DNA of 64,000 bases from Daphnia pulex (taxonomy: Eukaryota; Arthropoda; Branchiopoda; Diplostraca; Daphniidae), in contig NC_060019.1 of NCBI RefSeq assembly GCF_021134715.1, positions 8,866,001 through 8,930,000 on the forward strand. Reading direction: 5' to 3'. Position numbers and translations under genes: made by a program. This document shows, in pieces, positions 39,501 to 51,699 of this stretch (positions within the stretch are counted from its first letter, which is position 1; each line of letters starts with the position of its first letter). The notes beneath the pieces are model-generated. The model saw nothing but the letters and a program-made list of their open reading frames with translations. It searched no databases and was not told the origin of the DNA.

Positions 39501-40980
39501 ATATTTACAAGGTAATCACGCGTGCGGGAGGGTTTGCCTTCTCACAATCGGCGCTCCTTTCAAGTGCTTGCCATCATGCGATTAATGATCCGATCCTGTC
39601 TGTCTGTCACAGGTGGAAACCATCGGTGACGCTTATTGCGCCGCTGGCGGCCTTCACCGCGCCAGCTCCACTCACGCACAACAAATTGCTTGGATGGCGC
39701 TTTGCATGCTGGAAGTTTGCCGTTACCATCAGACTCACGACGGTCAGCCCATTCAGGTGAGTTGGTTTATTTTCTTGTCGTGTACTTTATTGCCTCTTCC
39801 CATCCTTTATTTGTTAAGGTTTATAATGGGTCGTAAATGTGTTTTCCTTTTTTGTATCGATCGCCAGCGATCGATAGCCATGACTCGACTGACAATAAGA
39901 TAAATGTCTTCTTGAAATTGAACTGTGCAAGGGAAGGGTTAATTAGTTTTTTGGCGATTGGATTGATCTTTGGTTTCTCTCTCCTTTTTCGCTGTGATTG
40001 AATCACGAAGATGCGCATCGGGCTGCACACGGGAACAGTTTTGGCCGGCGTCGTTGGTCGGAAAATGCCGAGGTAAGTTTGAATCTTGTCTGAATATGGA
40101 ACTTATGGATCCTAGAAAAGTACGTAATCAACTTACACGGAACTTTCCATCCAGATATTGCCTGTTTGGTAACAATGTGACTCTGGCCAACAAGTTTGAA
40201 TCGACTAGCATCCCTTTTCGTACCAACATCAGTCCGTCCACATACGAGTGAGTGACATTTGCTTTTCTTTTTTTCCTCCTCCTTCCCCAACTAATAAAAG
40301 TAATAATTGATGCCGTGACAAAGAGTCGTCTGGAGTTTCTAGAGTTTATACGTAGTTAACTTATTTGTTCGTGTAGCGTCGAATAGTTATTAAGCTATTG
40401 CTAAGAGTAGGATTGGGTGTTGAAGAACTGCTGCCGCTTCAGCTGTTTGAAGTGAAGTGGATGTAACTTGTCGACGTTAACAAGATGTTGCGTGTGACTA
40501 TACGAATTAACAAGAGCCTAAAGCTGGGAACTGTCGAGCGTCTGATGTTTGCTAGGGATCCAACAAGCAATTTCAACTATTTTCAAGTTACTCTCTCTAT
40601 TCACTTTGATGCGAACTAGTCCGACGGAAAATTTCTCTGTGATACAACTGTCGTCGTTAGTTGTGAAAATCAATCTCTTTAAAAATTCTTTTCTTTCTTT
40701 CTTCTCGGTGCGTCTTGTTTCTTTCTTCTCATCACGACGGCAACCGTTCGTCTGTAGGCTGATCAAAGCGACGCCCACCTTTGACACGGAAGAGAGACCG
40801 CGTGATTGTCTCCCGAAAAACTTTCCGTCCGACATCCCGGGTACTTGTCACTTTCTCAACGGCTACCACTGCCCGGATTATAAGCCGGAATTGGACGTTG
40901 CTGGAGGAGAATCACTCTTGCGCCGTAACATTCGTTTCGCCGTTAAACGATTGAAAATTGGATGCCCCAATGCGATGTGA
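27584..40980 (+). CDS. Gycalpha99B: Soluble guanylate cyclase alpha subunit (NO receptor)
   Basis: Partner of the beta-1 subunit encoded divergently upstream. Twelve exons join in phase to 787 residues: 27584-27808, 32024-32130, 32518-32606, 33834-34129, 34409-35047, 35669-35848, 37514-37652, 39345-39511, 39613-39756, 40011-40072, 40155-40247 and 40758-40980. Exons 2 and 3 are less certain; I chose them by splice sites, phase and partial family fit. The N-terminal H-NOX-like domain has no haem-ligand motif like that of beta-1, as is usual for alpha. It is followed by a long acidic/Ser-Thr insert in exon 5, a PAS-like domain ([12 protein letters not shown]), the [26 protein letters not shown] linker and coiled coil, and the cyclase domain. 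Metal-binding Asp576 (LFSDLVGF) and Asp620 (VETIGDAY) are 44 residues apart, as in known alpha subunits. It is longer than fly Gycalpha99B. Intron 1 is 4.2 kb. Confidence 0.93.
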
Positions 40981-43540
40981 ACTCATTCCTCCTATTAATC
41001 GCCGTTTACTATTGCTAAAACCCTTCTTAACTGTCCTTTCTTCTTCTTCATTTATTGTCGTACTGGGCGGCGGCTCTGTGTGTGCGTTTCATCATTCGGT
41101 GGCTTCTTTCGATGACTCTTTACGTGAATGGATGGGGAAATGCTTGCCGAAATGAACACTTTGTCTATATAGTCATTAGTTTGTTACACGCGAACACACG
41201 TCGCTTGATGAACGATGTATTGCGGGGAGGTTTGGCGGAAATTGAGTGGGGAAGTTGCCGGGCGGACCGAGCTCCACCAAAAGTGGACGTTTTTGGTCAA
41301 GATGGCACTCGACGTAATAATTAAAGCGTGTCCTGTATCTCACGTGTATCGATCGGTAGTCCCTTACTTGCTTCATGATCTCTTATGTCTTGCGTGTCGA
41401 CGGATTGAGGCGAGATGAATAAGTTTTGCGTCTCTAACGGACGGCAGTGGTCACCTCAACTCAGTTGCAATTTCCAGTTTCCTGTCCGTTTTCTGTCCTG
41501 CTGAAGTGTCCATCCATTTCCCTTTTTTGCTTTGCATGGGTAAGCGATGGGCACCATTTCACTCTGTAACCAACACCTCCGTTGCTCCGCTTGTGATTCG
41601 GTGCGTCCAATCCATCAAAGCATAGAGTGTAGCGAGAGTCACACGTGCGGAGTGGCTACTGTTGATATTGGGTAGATGTTTATGTTGGTAGGCTCCGGTT
41701 CGTATGTTACATCCCCTATTGTACAGATGTGAATGTGTGTCTGCGTGAGAGCGACAAATGGAATAAACATGTTTTTGGCCGTCTCAACATCACTTCTGCA
41801 ACAACAAACCTTTTTTTATACTATAGAGTACATCGACGATGATTCCACCCTAGCCCAGCTTTTGCACTTCTGCGACATCAGTAACAGCTGTGCATTATCG
41901 GGTGTAACATGCCGTTTGGAATGGGAATGGCGACGACTGTGTATTATGATATGACTATTATCGGATAATTGCCAGAAGTTCCTCCCTTCACCTTAAACTG
42001 TCGAAATATATCCACCAATTGCCAACGGATTTAATCGAGGTAAGGCTTAGTGTCTGATCCATCACAGTTATTCCGCTGATTGAATTTACTGAACGGCGCA
42101 GTGTTGGTACGGTACTTGATGTTGGCTTGAAGTCAAATATCTAGAGTCCAAAGACGAATACCTTCGGAATGATTCGACAAGATTGAGCTGACTGACAGAA
42201 TTGTGAGGCAATCAGGAGTTGCACAGCATTGATATGACGATTTATCTATTGCTATTGACTCGTGAGAAAAGTGGACAAAAAAAAAGAGAGAAAACTATTT
42301 CTTATTTTTTATTGCGCGGTTGATTTGTTTATTTAACCTGAAACTAGGCTTGTGTTCTAGTTATTCAAAGCACGGCTTATGAGGAAACTTTATTTGTACC
42401 CCATACCCTTTCCTGATATGCCTGCGAACGTTTTCAAGTATACATGCGATGCAGGACTATTCCGGTGTTTACAACTTTCCGTTTTCAGCTTATCAGAGTA
42501 CCACGTAAGTAAGTTGTTTGCTCAGTTTACATATTCCATATGTATTATGTTCCCTTCAAAAGTACTTTGATCTGAAATTTATGTAACCTTTGCTGCTTGA
42601 CGACTAGACAGTTGTGCTTGTCAACAGCTGCAAAACTGTTTTGTCAAAACATTTCGCATCTTTTTCGCTTGTTCTAGTCACGAAAGTTTTCTTATCGTTT
42701 TGCATGAATCTGTTACGTTTATCTGTTTCTTGTTGTTTCTTCCAACCAAGTGATTTTTGCTGTTTTTATTTTTTTCCATCGGTCATTATCAGGAGACTCG
42801 ACTTGTTTCAATATCCTGCCTGCACCTCCTCTTATCAATCACGAATCACGAATGGGCGACAAGAAGGAATAATCGTAGACTTTGACGGTTTCCATGGGTG
42901 AGTGAGTTTGTTTTAGTGGGTGGTGAGAGGAAGAAGCCAAAAAAAAACAAAATGCACATAACTCAGTGTGTCTAGACCTTGATAGCACATATGGACACCA
43001 GCTGTAGGATTTCACCAGGCGCATTGTGCGTGTTCTCTCGTCTGTTCGCTCCAGCGCTTCGTGCATCAATAACGTTGAGAACAACATCAGAGTTTTCTCA
43101 TCATTTCAAATTGATTTACTTTCGCACTCGAGACCTTTAATTTTGTTTAGGATCAGTTTCTTTACTTCCTTCCTCGCACAACAGTTTGAAAGTGGCGAAC
43201 GTCTCCGGTTTTTCCCGATCATTCCAGTTCATTCTCGTTTTCCCCGCCCCTTTTTTTATTGCCTTGAAAACAAGGGATTTGTTTTTGTCTGTCTCTTAAT
43301 AAAAAGGGATTTAGACTCTCAATCTTGAAGGCTGAGCTGAAAAATTGAGCGTCTGAAAAGTGCGACTTATTCGGTTGGTTTCACTGATAAGAGCAAGGAG
43401 TTCACTGAAGTCACAGGAATCCAAGTATCAGCAGCCCATCATGTTTCCCCTGCTGTGCTGGACAACTTGCTAGACCGGACATCTTTTTTTTATCTCATGG
43501 TGGATGAACAAAAAGTGCGCGCATTAGAATTATCCGCATC
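40981..43540. other. Intergenic region and Toll-like receptor upstream sequence
   Basis: No protein gene is supportable. The first part should hold the alpha-subunit 3' UTR; an AATAAA occurs at 41762-41767, and an AATTAAA variant near 41317. The last 200 bases before 43541 are probably 5' UTR and promoter of the Toll-like receptor. Only short runs (for example poly-A near 42278) and no repeats of note are visible. Confidence 0.5.
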
Positions 43541-46500
43541 ATGAATTTGGTGACGTTTTTCTTCATCACAGCCGTCGCTGGATGCCTAGTCGTGTTCTCT
43601 TCGGCGACTCTCTCTCCGACTTGCCAATGGAAAAGTGCAACCGGGACCGGAAGGAGGGCTCAGAAGGACAAGAATAGCCTAGACTGCTCTTCGCCGTCCA
43701 TCCAATTACGCTACAAAAGGAACGAATTTCATGATATAGAAGCGGGGAGGATTCCGGCGTGGGTAGGACCAGACGGATTAATGCGAGTTCCATCGGCTTT
43801 GCCTTACTTGACTTCATCGGATATCGCCGCTTCAAGTCCGGAGGCTTTATCACATGGCACTAACAACAGCCCTTACGGTATTGTTTTCCTACCCGAAATC
43901 TCCTCCTCCCAGACGGACGACGCCGAGTTTGAAGGGTCAAACGAACAAGAAGATGATGAAGAAGAAAGTTCGTTTCGTCGACTGTTTAAGTTAGCTCCTC
44001 TATTGTCAAAGAAGGGATCCCAGACAGCTGGCCGTAATCTCTATGAATTCTCCCCGTCTACTAACAGAGAAGATGTCAGTTTCGCCGAATTGCTAGTACC
44101 TACGGCCACGCATTCGGACGGCTCAGATATCTTCCAATTCGAAACCTACGGTAATGTAAACTCTTTCTGTACTTTGCTATTTATTAAAGTCGATGTTTGT
44201 CGTTGCGGACTAATAACGAGATGTTTTATGTATATCTACAGTATATTGTTCTAATAAGTTACACTTTGACAAAATTAGATCCGTCTAACTCGTATCCGAC
44301 GGAATTTGACGCTTCCGACATCGATCTACCGTCCGGCTGTTACATCGTGCCAGTCGTCCTAGAAGATGATCCGCCAGGCTATCTCATGTGCAACGACAGT
44401 ACCATGACCAAAATTCCATCCGACTTGCCACGACAAGTTGCGCTCTCCATTTTCGAGATGAATAATACGAACGTCGAGACTCTGGCAAGTGGAGACTTTC
44501 GACAGCTGGACGTCGTCACTATAAAATTTGACAGTAATGCTCAGCTGGTCACCGTCGAACTTGGCGCTTTCGACGGCGTCACCAGCCTCCACTCCCTTTA
44601 CATCGAACACAGTTCGATCAGCACGCTGAATTGGCAAGTGTTTGACGGGTTGGACGGGCTGGAAATGCTCTCGCTAAAAGCTAATCTGATCAACTTGACG
44701 GAAATGTTCAAGACTACGCCAGGCGACGAGGACACGTGTGTCCTGCCTGATCTTCATTTCCTTGATTTATCGGAGAATCCTCTCGGATCTCTCAATCAGT
44801 ACGCCTTTTGGCAGCTGCGTGAGTCGCCCATCGTGGAGCTCAGTCTTAAATCGTGCGGACTCGCTTTCATCCATCAAGGTAATACCCTATGATTTAATTT
44901 TAGAATAATTCAACTGCCCCTTGTATGAGTAACGGAAAAGGCGACAGCAAGTGCGTCGTTACAGCATTGATCGCTTGATGTGAAATTGACACATCTCCTG
45001 TTCTCCTTGTTCAGATAGTAGCGGGCGCCTTGACCGTCAAGTCGTCTCCAATGACATGGCAACAATTTCACTCTTTTTCTGACTTAGATAAAGTAACATG
45101 ACGAGATAGTCTCTTGGACACTTTAAGCGTAGGCAAACTCGTTGCGAACTTCTGATAACACCATCCCGGGTCTAGTGTACATATTAGTATTAGAAATCGC
45201 CCATCGAATGAGGTGGGAGAGACGTGATTGGTTGGAGAACCGACTGACACGTGAACAATCGATGGGAGATAATTGCATAAATTGACAGTGACCCCGTTGT
45301 TCTCCGGTGTAGGCTGCAATAAGATAGATATTAGGCTCGTAGTACTGTTTATTCATTCGATTACATAAGACGACTATGTCTCCGTTTATAATGAACTATT
45401 CCTGAACACGAGTTTTATTGAGTTCATGGCAATCTTCTCGAAGTTGACTTTCGTGGGCGAATCTCTTTGTTATCCCAGCTTTTAATTATATTTTAGATTG
45501 ACGATGACAGTCGGCTGGTAAATTAGCTTTGAACTATGTGACATAGTAGTATTGTTTTCAACAGCGATGCGTCATTTCATAACCTAACTCTATTTGCTCT
45601 TTATTTTCATTTTGTCTCTTGAACAAACAAGATGCATTCGAGCCATTGTCCTCTTTGAAGCACGTCGACTTTTACAACAATCCCAAATTGGCGTCCATCT
45701 TCTCGCACGAGATGAAAGCCCCGAGTTTACCTCCTTCCATCTTTAAACTGGGTCTTGGCAACAACCGTTTCGTCCAGAAAGTACCGTTGGCGATGCTGCA
45801 GAACATATCACGTTCACTGGTGCAGATTAATTTGTCAATCAATTATTACTTCCTCCTCTCGGAAAATGTGTGGCCTTCCATTGAGTTTGACAACTTGACA
45901 ACCCTCATTCTCGAATCGTGCAGCATCTCCGTCGTCAACGAAACAGCTTTCCAGAATATGCCTAAACTGATCTATCTCTACATGGGCAAGAATCAACTGA
46001 CACAGGTGGCCCCTTACACTTTTCCGCAATCGCTTCAGCTATTGAGCGTCCGGCAAAATCCACAAATGAGCGGATTGTTTACCATGTCCAAAGACAACTT
46101 TGCCGGAATGACGAATCTGCAGTGGTTGGATATGAATTCAATGAGTATCAACTCGAAGAACCTCTCGGCTGATGCCTTTCAGGGGCTCAACAATCTCTGG
46201 TACTTGCAAATGCGTAATTCAGGACTCTTCGAAATCCCTTCCCGTTTCTTCTCTTCTCTGACGAAACTTGTGGTACTCGATCTCGGCGAGAACTCCATCA
46301 GCACGCTACCGCAACAATTCTCTGTCGGCCTCACGAACGCCCTCATGCTTTTCTTGGACCATTGCTCGTTGGATTTCCCAGCAGAAATTGATTACAATTA
46401 CCAGCCATTTCGCGGGATGAAAAATCTGTCCATGCTCTTCCTGAGTAAAAACAGCATTAGCCAGTTCACCCCCAATTTGGTGGCTAATCTTAGCCGACTG

Positions 46501-48055
46501 TATGCTTTGCATTTGAACGGAAATCAACTCCACACCTGGGAATTTGGTACAACGGCCTACATGCCCCACGATGCTGCCATCGCCCTCTCCAACAACAAAA
46601 TTCAGTTTCTACCTAACCAAACTTACGAGGAATTCTCCCGGGTAGCAGCCATCGATTTGAGCGATAACGCTCTCATCTGCAACTGTCAGGTAATAGTAAT
46701 ATGTCACATGTTATAAAAACAAAAAAAAAAAAAAAAACTCCTCAATTATTTCTCCTTACTGCTGGCGACTCATTATTTTTCCGACTACAGTAGTTCACTA
46801 TTTTGCATCTCTTAAACCTAATCGTAGAACTTGATAGGCAGCTCGTTATGATTATTACTAAAATTGCACGCTGAGAATGAGCATCAGTTCTTGTCAGACC
46901 GTTTCACAAGTTACTTGTCACTAATAACGAGCTGGCTGTGTCGAGTTGAAATGTCCCGCGATGTTGACGAATGAGTCTTTCTTTCTTTTATAGTTGGTTT
47001 TACTCGAGTTCTTTGTTTGACGTTTCAGACTCTTGATTTGCTACGACTGGCTAATTCTACCAACACAACCGTTTTAAATTGGAACATAGAAGGTGCTTAC
47101 ACCTGCACCGACACATCTACCGAACCATTTGTCATCAAAGAGATCCCACTCATGTCAGAGGAAGAATTTCAATGCAAGAGTGAAATCATCCCATCTACAG
47201 TCGGGCCCGATCCTGAAGACAATACGGACACGGTTGCTATTGTGTCGTCGGTCGTGGGTGCCATGATAGTTGTTCTAATTTTCGTGGCAGCTGTCGCAAG
47301 TTGTTATTTTAGACGTAACAAAGGCCAGAGGAAATGGTTTTATGCCAGAAACCAACTCATCATGCCCAATGATGGCTTGGGGGCGAAAACGGACGACGAC
47401 GACAAAGAGTTCGAGTTTGACGCTTTCATCTCGTTCAACGAACAGGATCGCTCCTGGGTATATACTCATTTAGTGCCACAGTTGGAGTCGTCGGATCCCT
47501 CAGATTCAGGAGGTATTTTCGTCACAATTTCAAAGATATTTCATATGGCTTGTGTACTGATCTTCTCATTTATAGATTGTGCAGTCAAGCCGTTTCGCCT
47601 GTGCATCCACGATCGAGATTTCACGGTTGGTCAGCGAATTACGGAGAATATTATCGAGAACATTGCCAAAAGTCGCAAGGTATGCCTTGCAACTAACACT
47701 GCATCGCTTAGGCGAATCAAATTTGTAATGGTTTGTTGTCTTTGTGTTTTTGTAGGTGATTATTGTTCTGTCTCGTGGTTACGTCGAAAGCAAATGGTGT
47801 CAGTTCGAGCTGCATTTATCGCAGCACCGTTTGCTCGAGTCAGAGCGACGTGACGCCTTGGTCCTTATCCTTCTGGAGGATGTGCCTAAGCAACAGCAGA
47901 ATGCCGGACTGAGATATTTGATGAGTACGAGGACTTATCTGGCCTGGCGGAGTGACCAGGAAGGACAGAAAATATTTTGGCTGCGGCTCCGTCAAGTGTT
48001 GACGGCACGTAACCGTGATTCAAACCCCATAGTCACGCTCTCTGCGAGCACCTGA
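43541..48055 (+). CDS. Toll-like receptor, single cysteine-cluster type
   Basis: Type I membrane receptor predicted to act in innate immune or developmental signalling. Six exons join in phase (43541-44150, 44279-44878, 45632-46689, 47029-47512, 47576-47679, 47756-48055) to 1051 residues. A signal peptide (first ~22 residues) is followed by a ~200-residue non-LRR, acidic N-terminal region, then many leucine-rich repeats across exons 2 and 3. One LRR C-terminal cap follows (LICNCQ, later cysteines in exon 4), then a transmembrane helix (IVSSVVGAMIVVLIFVAAVA). The TIR domain has box 1 FDAFISFNEQD, box 2 RDFTVGQRI and box 3 FW in KIFWLRL. The BB-loop proline of the RDxxPG motif is Val here. Only one cysteine cap is seen, unlike the multi-cluster fly Tolls, so the architecture is closer to Toll-9 or vertebrate TLRs. 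Which Daphnia paralogue it is, I cannot tell. Confidence 0.9.
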
Positions 48056-48949
48056 ATGTGGAAAGGATTATTTTGCTTCCCCCTCGTTATGTCCGTCCTG
48101 GTACGAAGGACATGATACATTTACGATACTAAGATGAAGAACAGGTAGAATTTACGTATTTATACCGTTTTTCATCGCTATTCTACTCGTCGAATTTTCA
48201 TCGAATTCTCGTCGCTAAAAACGTTGTCAAGAACCAATTTATAAGGTGTATCTTTTGCCTTTTGGTATGCGACCATGACATTAGATCAAAATATATATGT
48301 TACGATTCTTTTAATGATTTAGCATTTATAAGTTCGTGATAACAACACGTTGATTTGAATACTATGGGATTCACTACTACTATTTCACTTCGTTAGTACT
48401 TCATACATCAGTGGAAAAATAAGATGTGCTTCACAGAGAGATTAGACGAGCTATAGTATTTAAATTCCCGACCGTGTAAACGCGTACATCACATCTTTTA
48501 CTGTAGTACCTGATTTTTGAATGTCGTTATAATGCTCAGATAAGTGTATACATTTTGTGCATAACGCTACCAACGTTTAAATGCGAATATATAATACTTA
48601 TTTCATTCAAGTTTTGAACAATTTTCATTTTAGACTATTTGTTCTAGATGTTTCGTTTCACATTTGATCTAGACTTTCCCTTGCATTGCGTCACTTTGAC
48701 GTAGTTAATAATCTTTGCCAACCTCTTTCTATCGTGGCAGTGTGGATAAGATGTTTGATAATGTTATTTTGATCCAGGTTGTTATTTATCAAGGAATGTA
48801 CTAAACGCTTATTATTGATTCAATCGTTGAGAAAAAGAAGAGGCCAACGTTAAGTAAACTTCGTACGTCCCAGTACACCTCTTTGTGCAAATAATCCTAG
48901 ATAAAAATGCGGAGCAGACTAGCGAAACATTTTTATTTACGGTACGTAT
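48056..48949. other. Toll-like receptor 3' region
   Basis: AT-rich sequence after the stop codon, with no further frame of interest and no obvious AATAAA near the stop. It should include the 3' UTR. The retrotransposon that follows sits about 0.9 kb past the stop codon, so it could lie in or just beyond the transcribed tail. Confidence 0.45.
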
Positions 48950-48954
48950 GAAGT

Positions 48955-49241
48955 TGTTGGAAATGGAACTCTTGTTGGCGGTGTCGACCGTTCAACTTCC
49001 AAGATTGAGATAAGAGATGACACCTTTGTTGTTGCTAGTTCGTCCTTATATTTCACACTGCCGTATAATACAGCATTTTGGTATTTCAATAGTTGGTTTA
49101 GGGTTGAGTAGGGTAGGGAACAATAGATTGAATGGGAAGAGAGGGTAAAATTGGGGCCCTCTGTTGAGGTCCCTACAAATTACACAGAATTAACAATAGC
49201 AATAATGTCGATCACTGTTGGGATGCAATAAATTCCCAACA
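48955..49241 (-). repeat. 3' LTR of the retrotransposon
   Basis: 287 bases, matching 52834-53120 without a difference that I can find. The end at 49216-49241 is itself an inverted repeat (TGTTGGGA, ten-base loop, TCCCAACA). Confidence 0.92.
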
Positions 49242-49376
49242 CACTCCCCAGTAGAGCCCGTTCAATTGGCTCGACATCCTGATCGACTTGATATCCGTTG
49301 GATTGGAGATCTGAAAATGCGGTTGAAGATGGATGGCCTGGATTAAGAGGAGCTGTTTCGTTGACTGGCTACGGAT

Positions 49377-51368
49377 TCAGTTAATTGTCCATTCCATTTG
49401 ATTCCGATTGAGAGTTGGCTGACTCTTTGGAAGTTTGCCACCAGGATCCCATACCGATTGGTGTGTGTTGGAATCTTCTTCAATGTCCTTTAACACAAGA
49501 ATATTTTTTAGTAGATGTGAAACGATTTTGTTTGGTACCTGGGTTAACGAATAAGAGAACAGCAACTGGTTGATGAGATGTTCTTCTATACTTGGTAACC
49601 TTGAGATGCGTTTAGGAGCTGGTTTTACTGGCTCCAAGCGCTTCCGTTTCATTGAGTTTTGTTGATTGGCCAATTCCGGAAGAATTGCTGCTTGACTGCA
49701 CGGCGATCTGAACTTCGGAATGATTTCTTGGTTGCTTTCTACGTTTGTTGAATTGACAAATGCAGCGGCTTCTTGAGGATTTTCTTTCGAAGCTTCCTGG
49801 ATTTCTGGCGACGATGATAAATTTCCAGAAGAAGAGAAGTTGGTTTGTTTAAGTTGACTCGGAAAAGAGTTAAGTGTTTCCAGCGATGCAGCTGGCCTTC
49901 CCGAGGGGAAAAAAAGAAAGGTAGGAATATCCTTTTCTTTGGAGCCGGCTGGCGGAATCCTAATAATTGAATCTTTAGTTTTTAGACAATTGAATGTGTC
50001 AGGAACTTCTGCTTGATAAGTAGGAGTTTCTTGATGACTAAGAGAGTGAGGAGCTTCTGCCGGATTGGCTGGAGCTTTTTGAAGATTGAGAGTACCAGGA
50101 GCTTCTGCCGGAGTAGCTGGAGCTTCTAGAATAATGAGAGGACGAGGAGCTTCTGCCGGAGTAGCTGGAGCTTCTTGAATAATGAGTGTGCAAGCAGTTT
50201 TTTCGTTGCTAGAGGAGCTCAAGAGATTTTTGGACTCCACTGCATCTACACCATCTAAGTTTGCAAATTTGAGGTTAGTTGCTTTCAGCTCGTCTTCAAA
50301 CCTTTTTTCGTCTTTGTTTCCACTGGATTTGACCGGAATATCTGAGATTGATAGCCCTTTTTTTGGTCGTTGTTGGAGACTGGCTGTTCCAGGCTCCTTT
50401 TCCATCGGGACTTCTTTTGACTGGGCTGATTTGACGTTTTGGTCGCTGTAGCAACTTTTCGCGTTCGATGATGGGATTTTTTCTGCTCCTTCCAGATTTG
50501 CTGAGTTTTCTAACTTTGAAACAAAGGAATTATTTTCTTTTATTTCGTTCCTTTCAAACCTTTTTTTGTCGGGATATCCGTCTGGCCCATCCGGAGAATC
50601 CGAGAGTGAGTCTCCTTTTTTCGGTGGGTGAGGGAGACTGGCCGTTCCAGTCTCTTTTTCTTCCGTCTGGATATTTTCTTTTGACTGGTATGAAGGGGTG
50701 TTTTGAAAACTACAGCTTGTTGTCGTAAGCGACGACACTTCTAGTGGAGTTGGGTTTGGCACTAATACTGCTGCAAATTGAGATGTTGAGAGGGTTTTGA
50801 GAATTGACTCTATTACTGGATTTGTTTGAGAAGCTGGCTCCTGAGAAGCTGTTGGTGATAAGTTGACATCTCCTGGAGCGACGGGCACTGAAAAGGCTGT
50901 TGAGATGGCTGCGATCACCTGACTGATTATGTCCCGATTGAGTTGTGCTTGGGTTGCTGCCTGGTTTGCTGCCTGGGTTGCTGCCTGATGTTGGAGAATT
51001 TGGAGCATTCTTTCTCTGTCCTTCTCCCATTCTTCGTCATCTGCTTCCTTTTCGAGTTTGTCTAACCATTCTCTTCGTTTTTTCTTTAAGATGTGAATTT
51101 TGGCGACAATAACATCGTCCATTGTTTGGTACATGGTGTCGATGTCTGCATTGATCTCTTCTTGGTCTTCGCCTTCTTTGTACATTTCAGCCTGGACCCT
51201 TTTTGAGAATATCTCATAAGTTTTGTAGAATCCATCTAGCTTTTTTTCTAATTTTTCGACTTCGATAAACGCTTCCAACGTCATTTCTGTTGATTTGTAC
51301 GTTTCGACGAGGTTAATGATACGGGTGATATGCTTTTTAATTAAAGTTCTTGCGTAATTTGGAGCCAT
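49377..51368 (-). CDS. Gag-like protein of the LTR retrotransposon
   Basis: A 663-residue single-exon ORF runs from an ATG at 51368 to a stop at 49377. Residues about 1-110 are charged and helical, with many Glu and Lys and a coiled-coil look. They resemble the N-terminal helical region that precedes gag in BEL/Pao elements (DUF1759-like), though this is judged from pattern only. The middle is Ser/Thr/Gln-rich and low in order, with two diverged copies of a block around KKGDSLSD and KKGLSISD. A further part has four to five tandem units of about 16-20 residues built on EAPATPAEAP. A basic segment (KRKRLEPVKPAPKR) lies near the C-terminus and could serve nucleic acid binding or nuclear import. 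No CCHC zinc knuckle and no pol motifs are visible. The ORF is intact, which fits a young element. Confidence 0.75.
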   Translation of the reverse strand: MAPNYARTLIKKHITRIINLVETYKSTEMTLEAFIEVEKLEKKLDGFYKTYEIFSKRVQAEMYKEGEDQEEINADIDTMYQTMDDVIVAKIHILKKKRREWLDKLEKEADDEEWEKDRERMLQILQHQAATQAANQAATQAQLNRDIISQVIAAISTAFSVPVAPGDVNLSPTASQEPASQTNPVIESILKTLSTSQFAAVLVPNPTPLEVSSLTTTSCSFQNTPSYQSKENIQTEEKETGTASLPHPPKKGDSLSDSPDGPDGYPDKKRFERNEIKENNSFVSKLENSANLEGAEKIPSSNAKSCYSDQNVKSAQSKEVPMEKEPGTASLQQRPKKGLSISDIPVKSSGNKDEKRFEDELKATNLKFANLDGVDAVESKNLLSSSSNEKTACTLIIQEAPATPAEAPRPLIILEAPATPAEAPGTLNLQKAPANPAEAPHSLSHQETPTYQAEVPDTFNCLKTKDSIIRIPPAGSKEKDIPTFLFFPSGRPAASLETLNSFPSQLKQTNFSSSGNLSSSPEIQEASKENPQEAAAFVNSTNVESNQEIIPKFRSPCSQAAILPELANQQNSMKRKRLEPVKPAPKRISRLPSIEEHLINQLLFSYSLTQVPNKIVSHLLKNILVLKDIEEDSNTHQSVWDPGGKLPKSQPTLNRNQMEWTIN
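50025..50180 (-). repeat. Tandem units inside the gag-like ORF
   Basis: Units of about 57 bases repeat in the coding strand, each encoding a variant of a Pro/Ala/Glu block (EAPATPAEAP, KAPANPAEAP, ETPTYQAEVP). They are in frame, and copy-number change would keep the ORF open. Confidence 0.7.
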
Positions 51369-51699
51369 TGTGAGTTGGAGGTGGCTCCTAAGGAGCTGCT
51401 GAGAGTACGAAAAGAAGATAATTAGTTTAAATTAATGTTTTGATTAAGTTGATTAGCCTTTTTGTTTGTTGTTCTGCTCGGTCTTCGGAGATTCGTGGTG
51501 CCGAATTAAATTCTGCTGTCTTTTCCACTTTCTTTGAATTCCTTTATGTGAAGATATCTGCAAAAACTGAATGATTTTGGAGCTAGGGTAATTTTCTAGC
51601 TCCTTACAATCCCACAAACGGCATAATAACAATTTTTAGGAAAGAGAATTTAAAGAGTTTTTGCCGCAAGACGGCGGTTTCTAATTCCCAATTTTGTGC

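Noticed and set aside
50182..50728. Plus-strand frames inside the retrotransposon
   Set aside because: Antisense to the intact 663-codon gag-like ORF.
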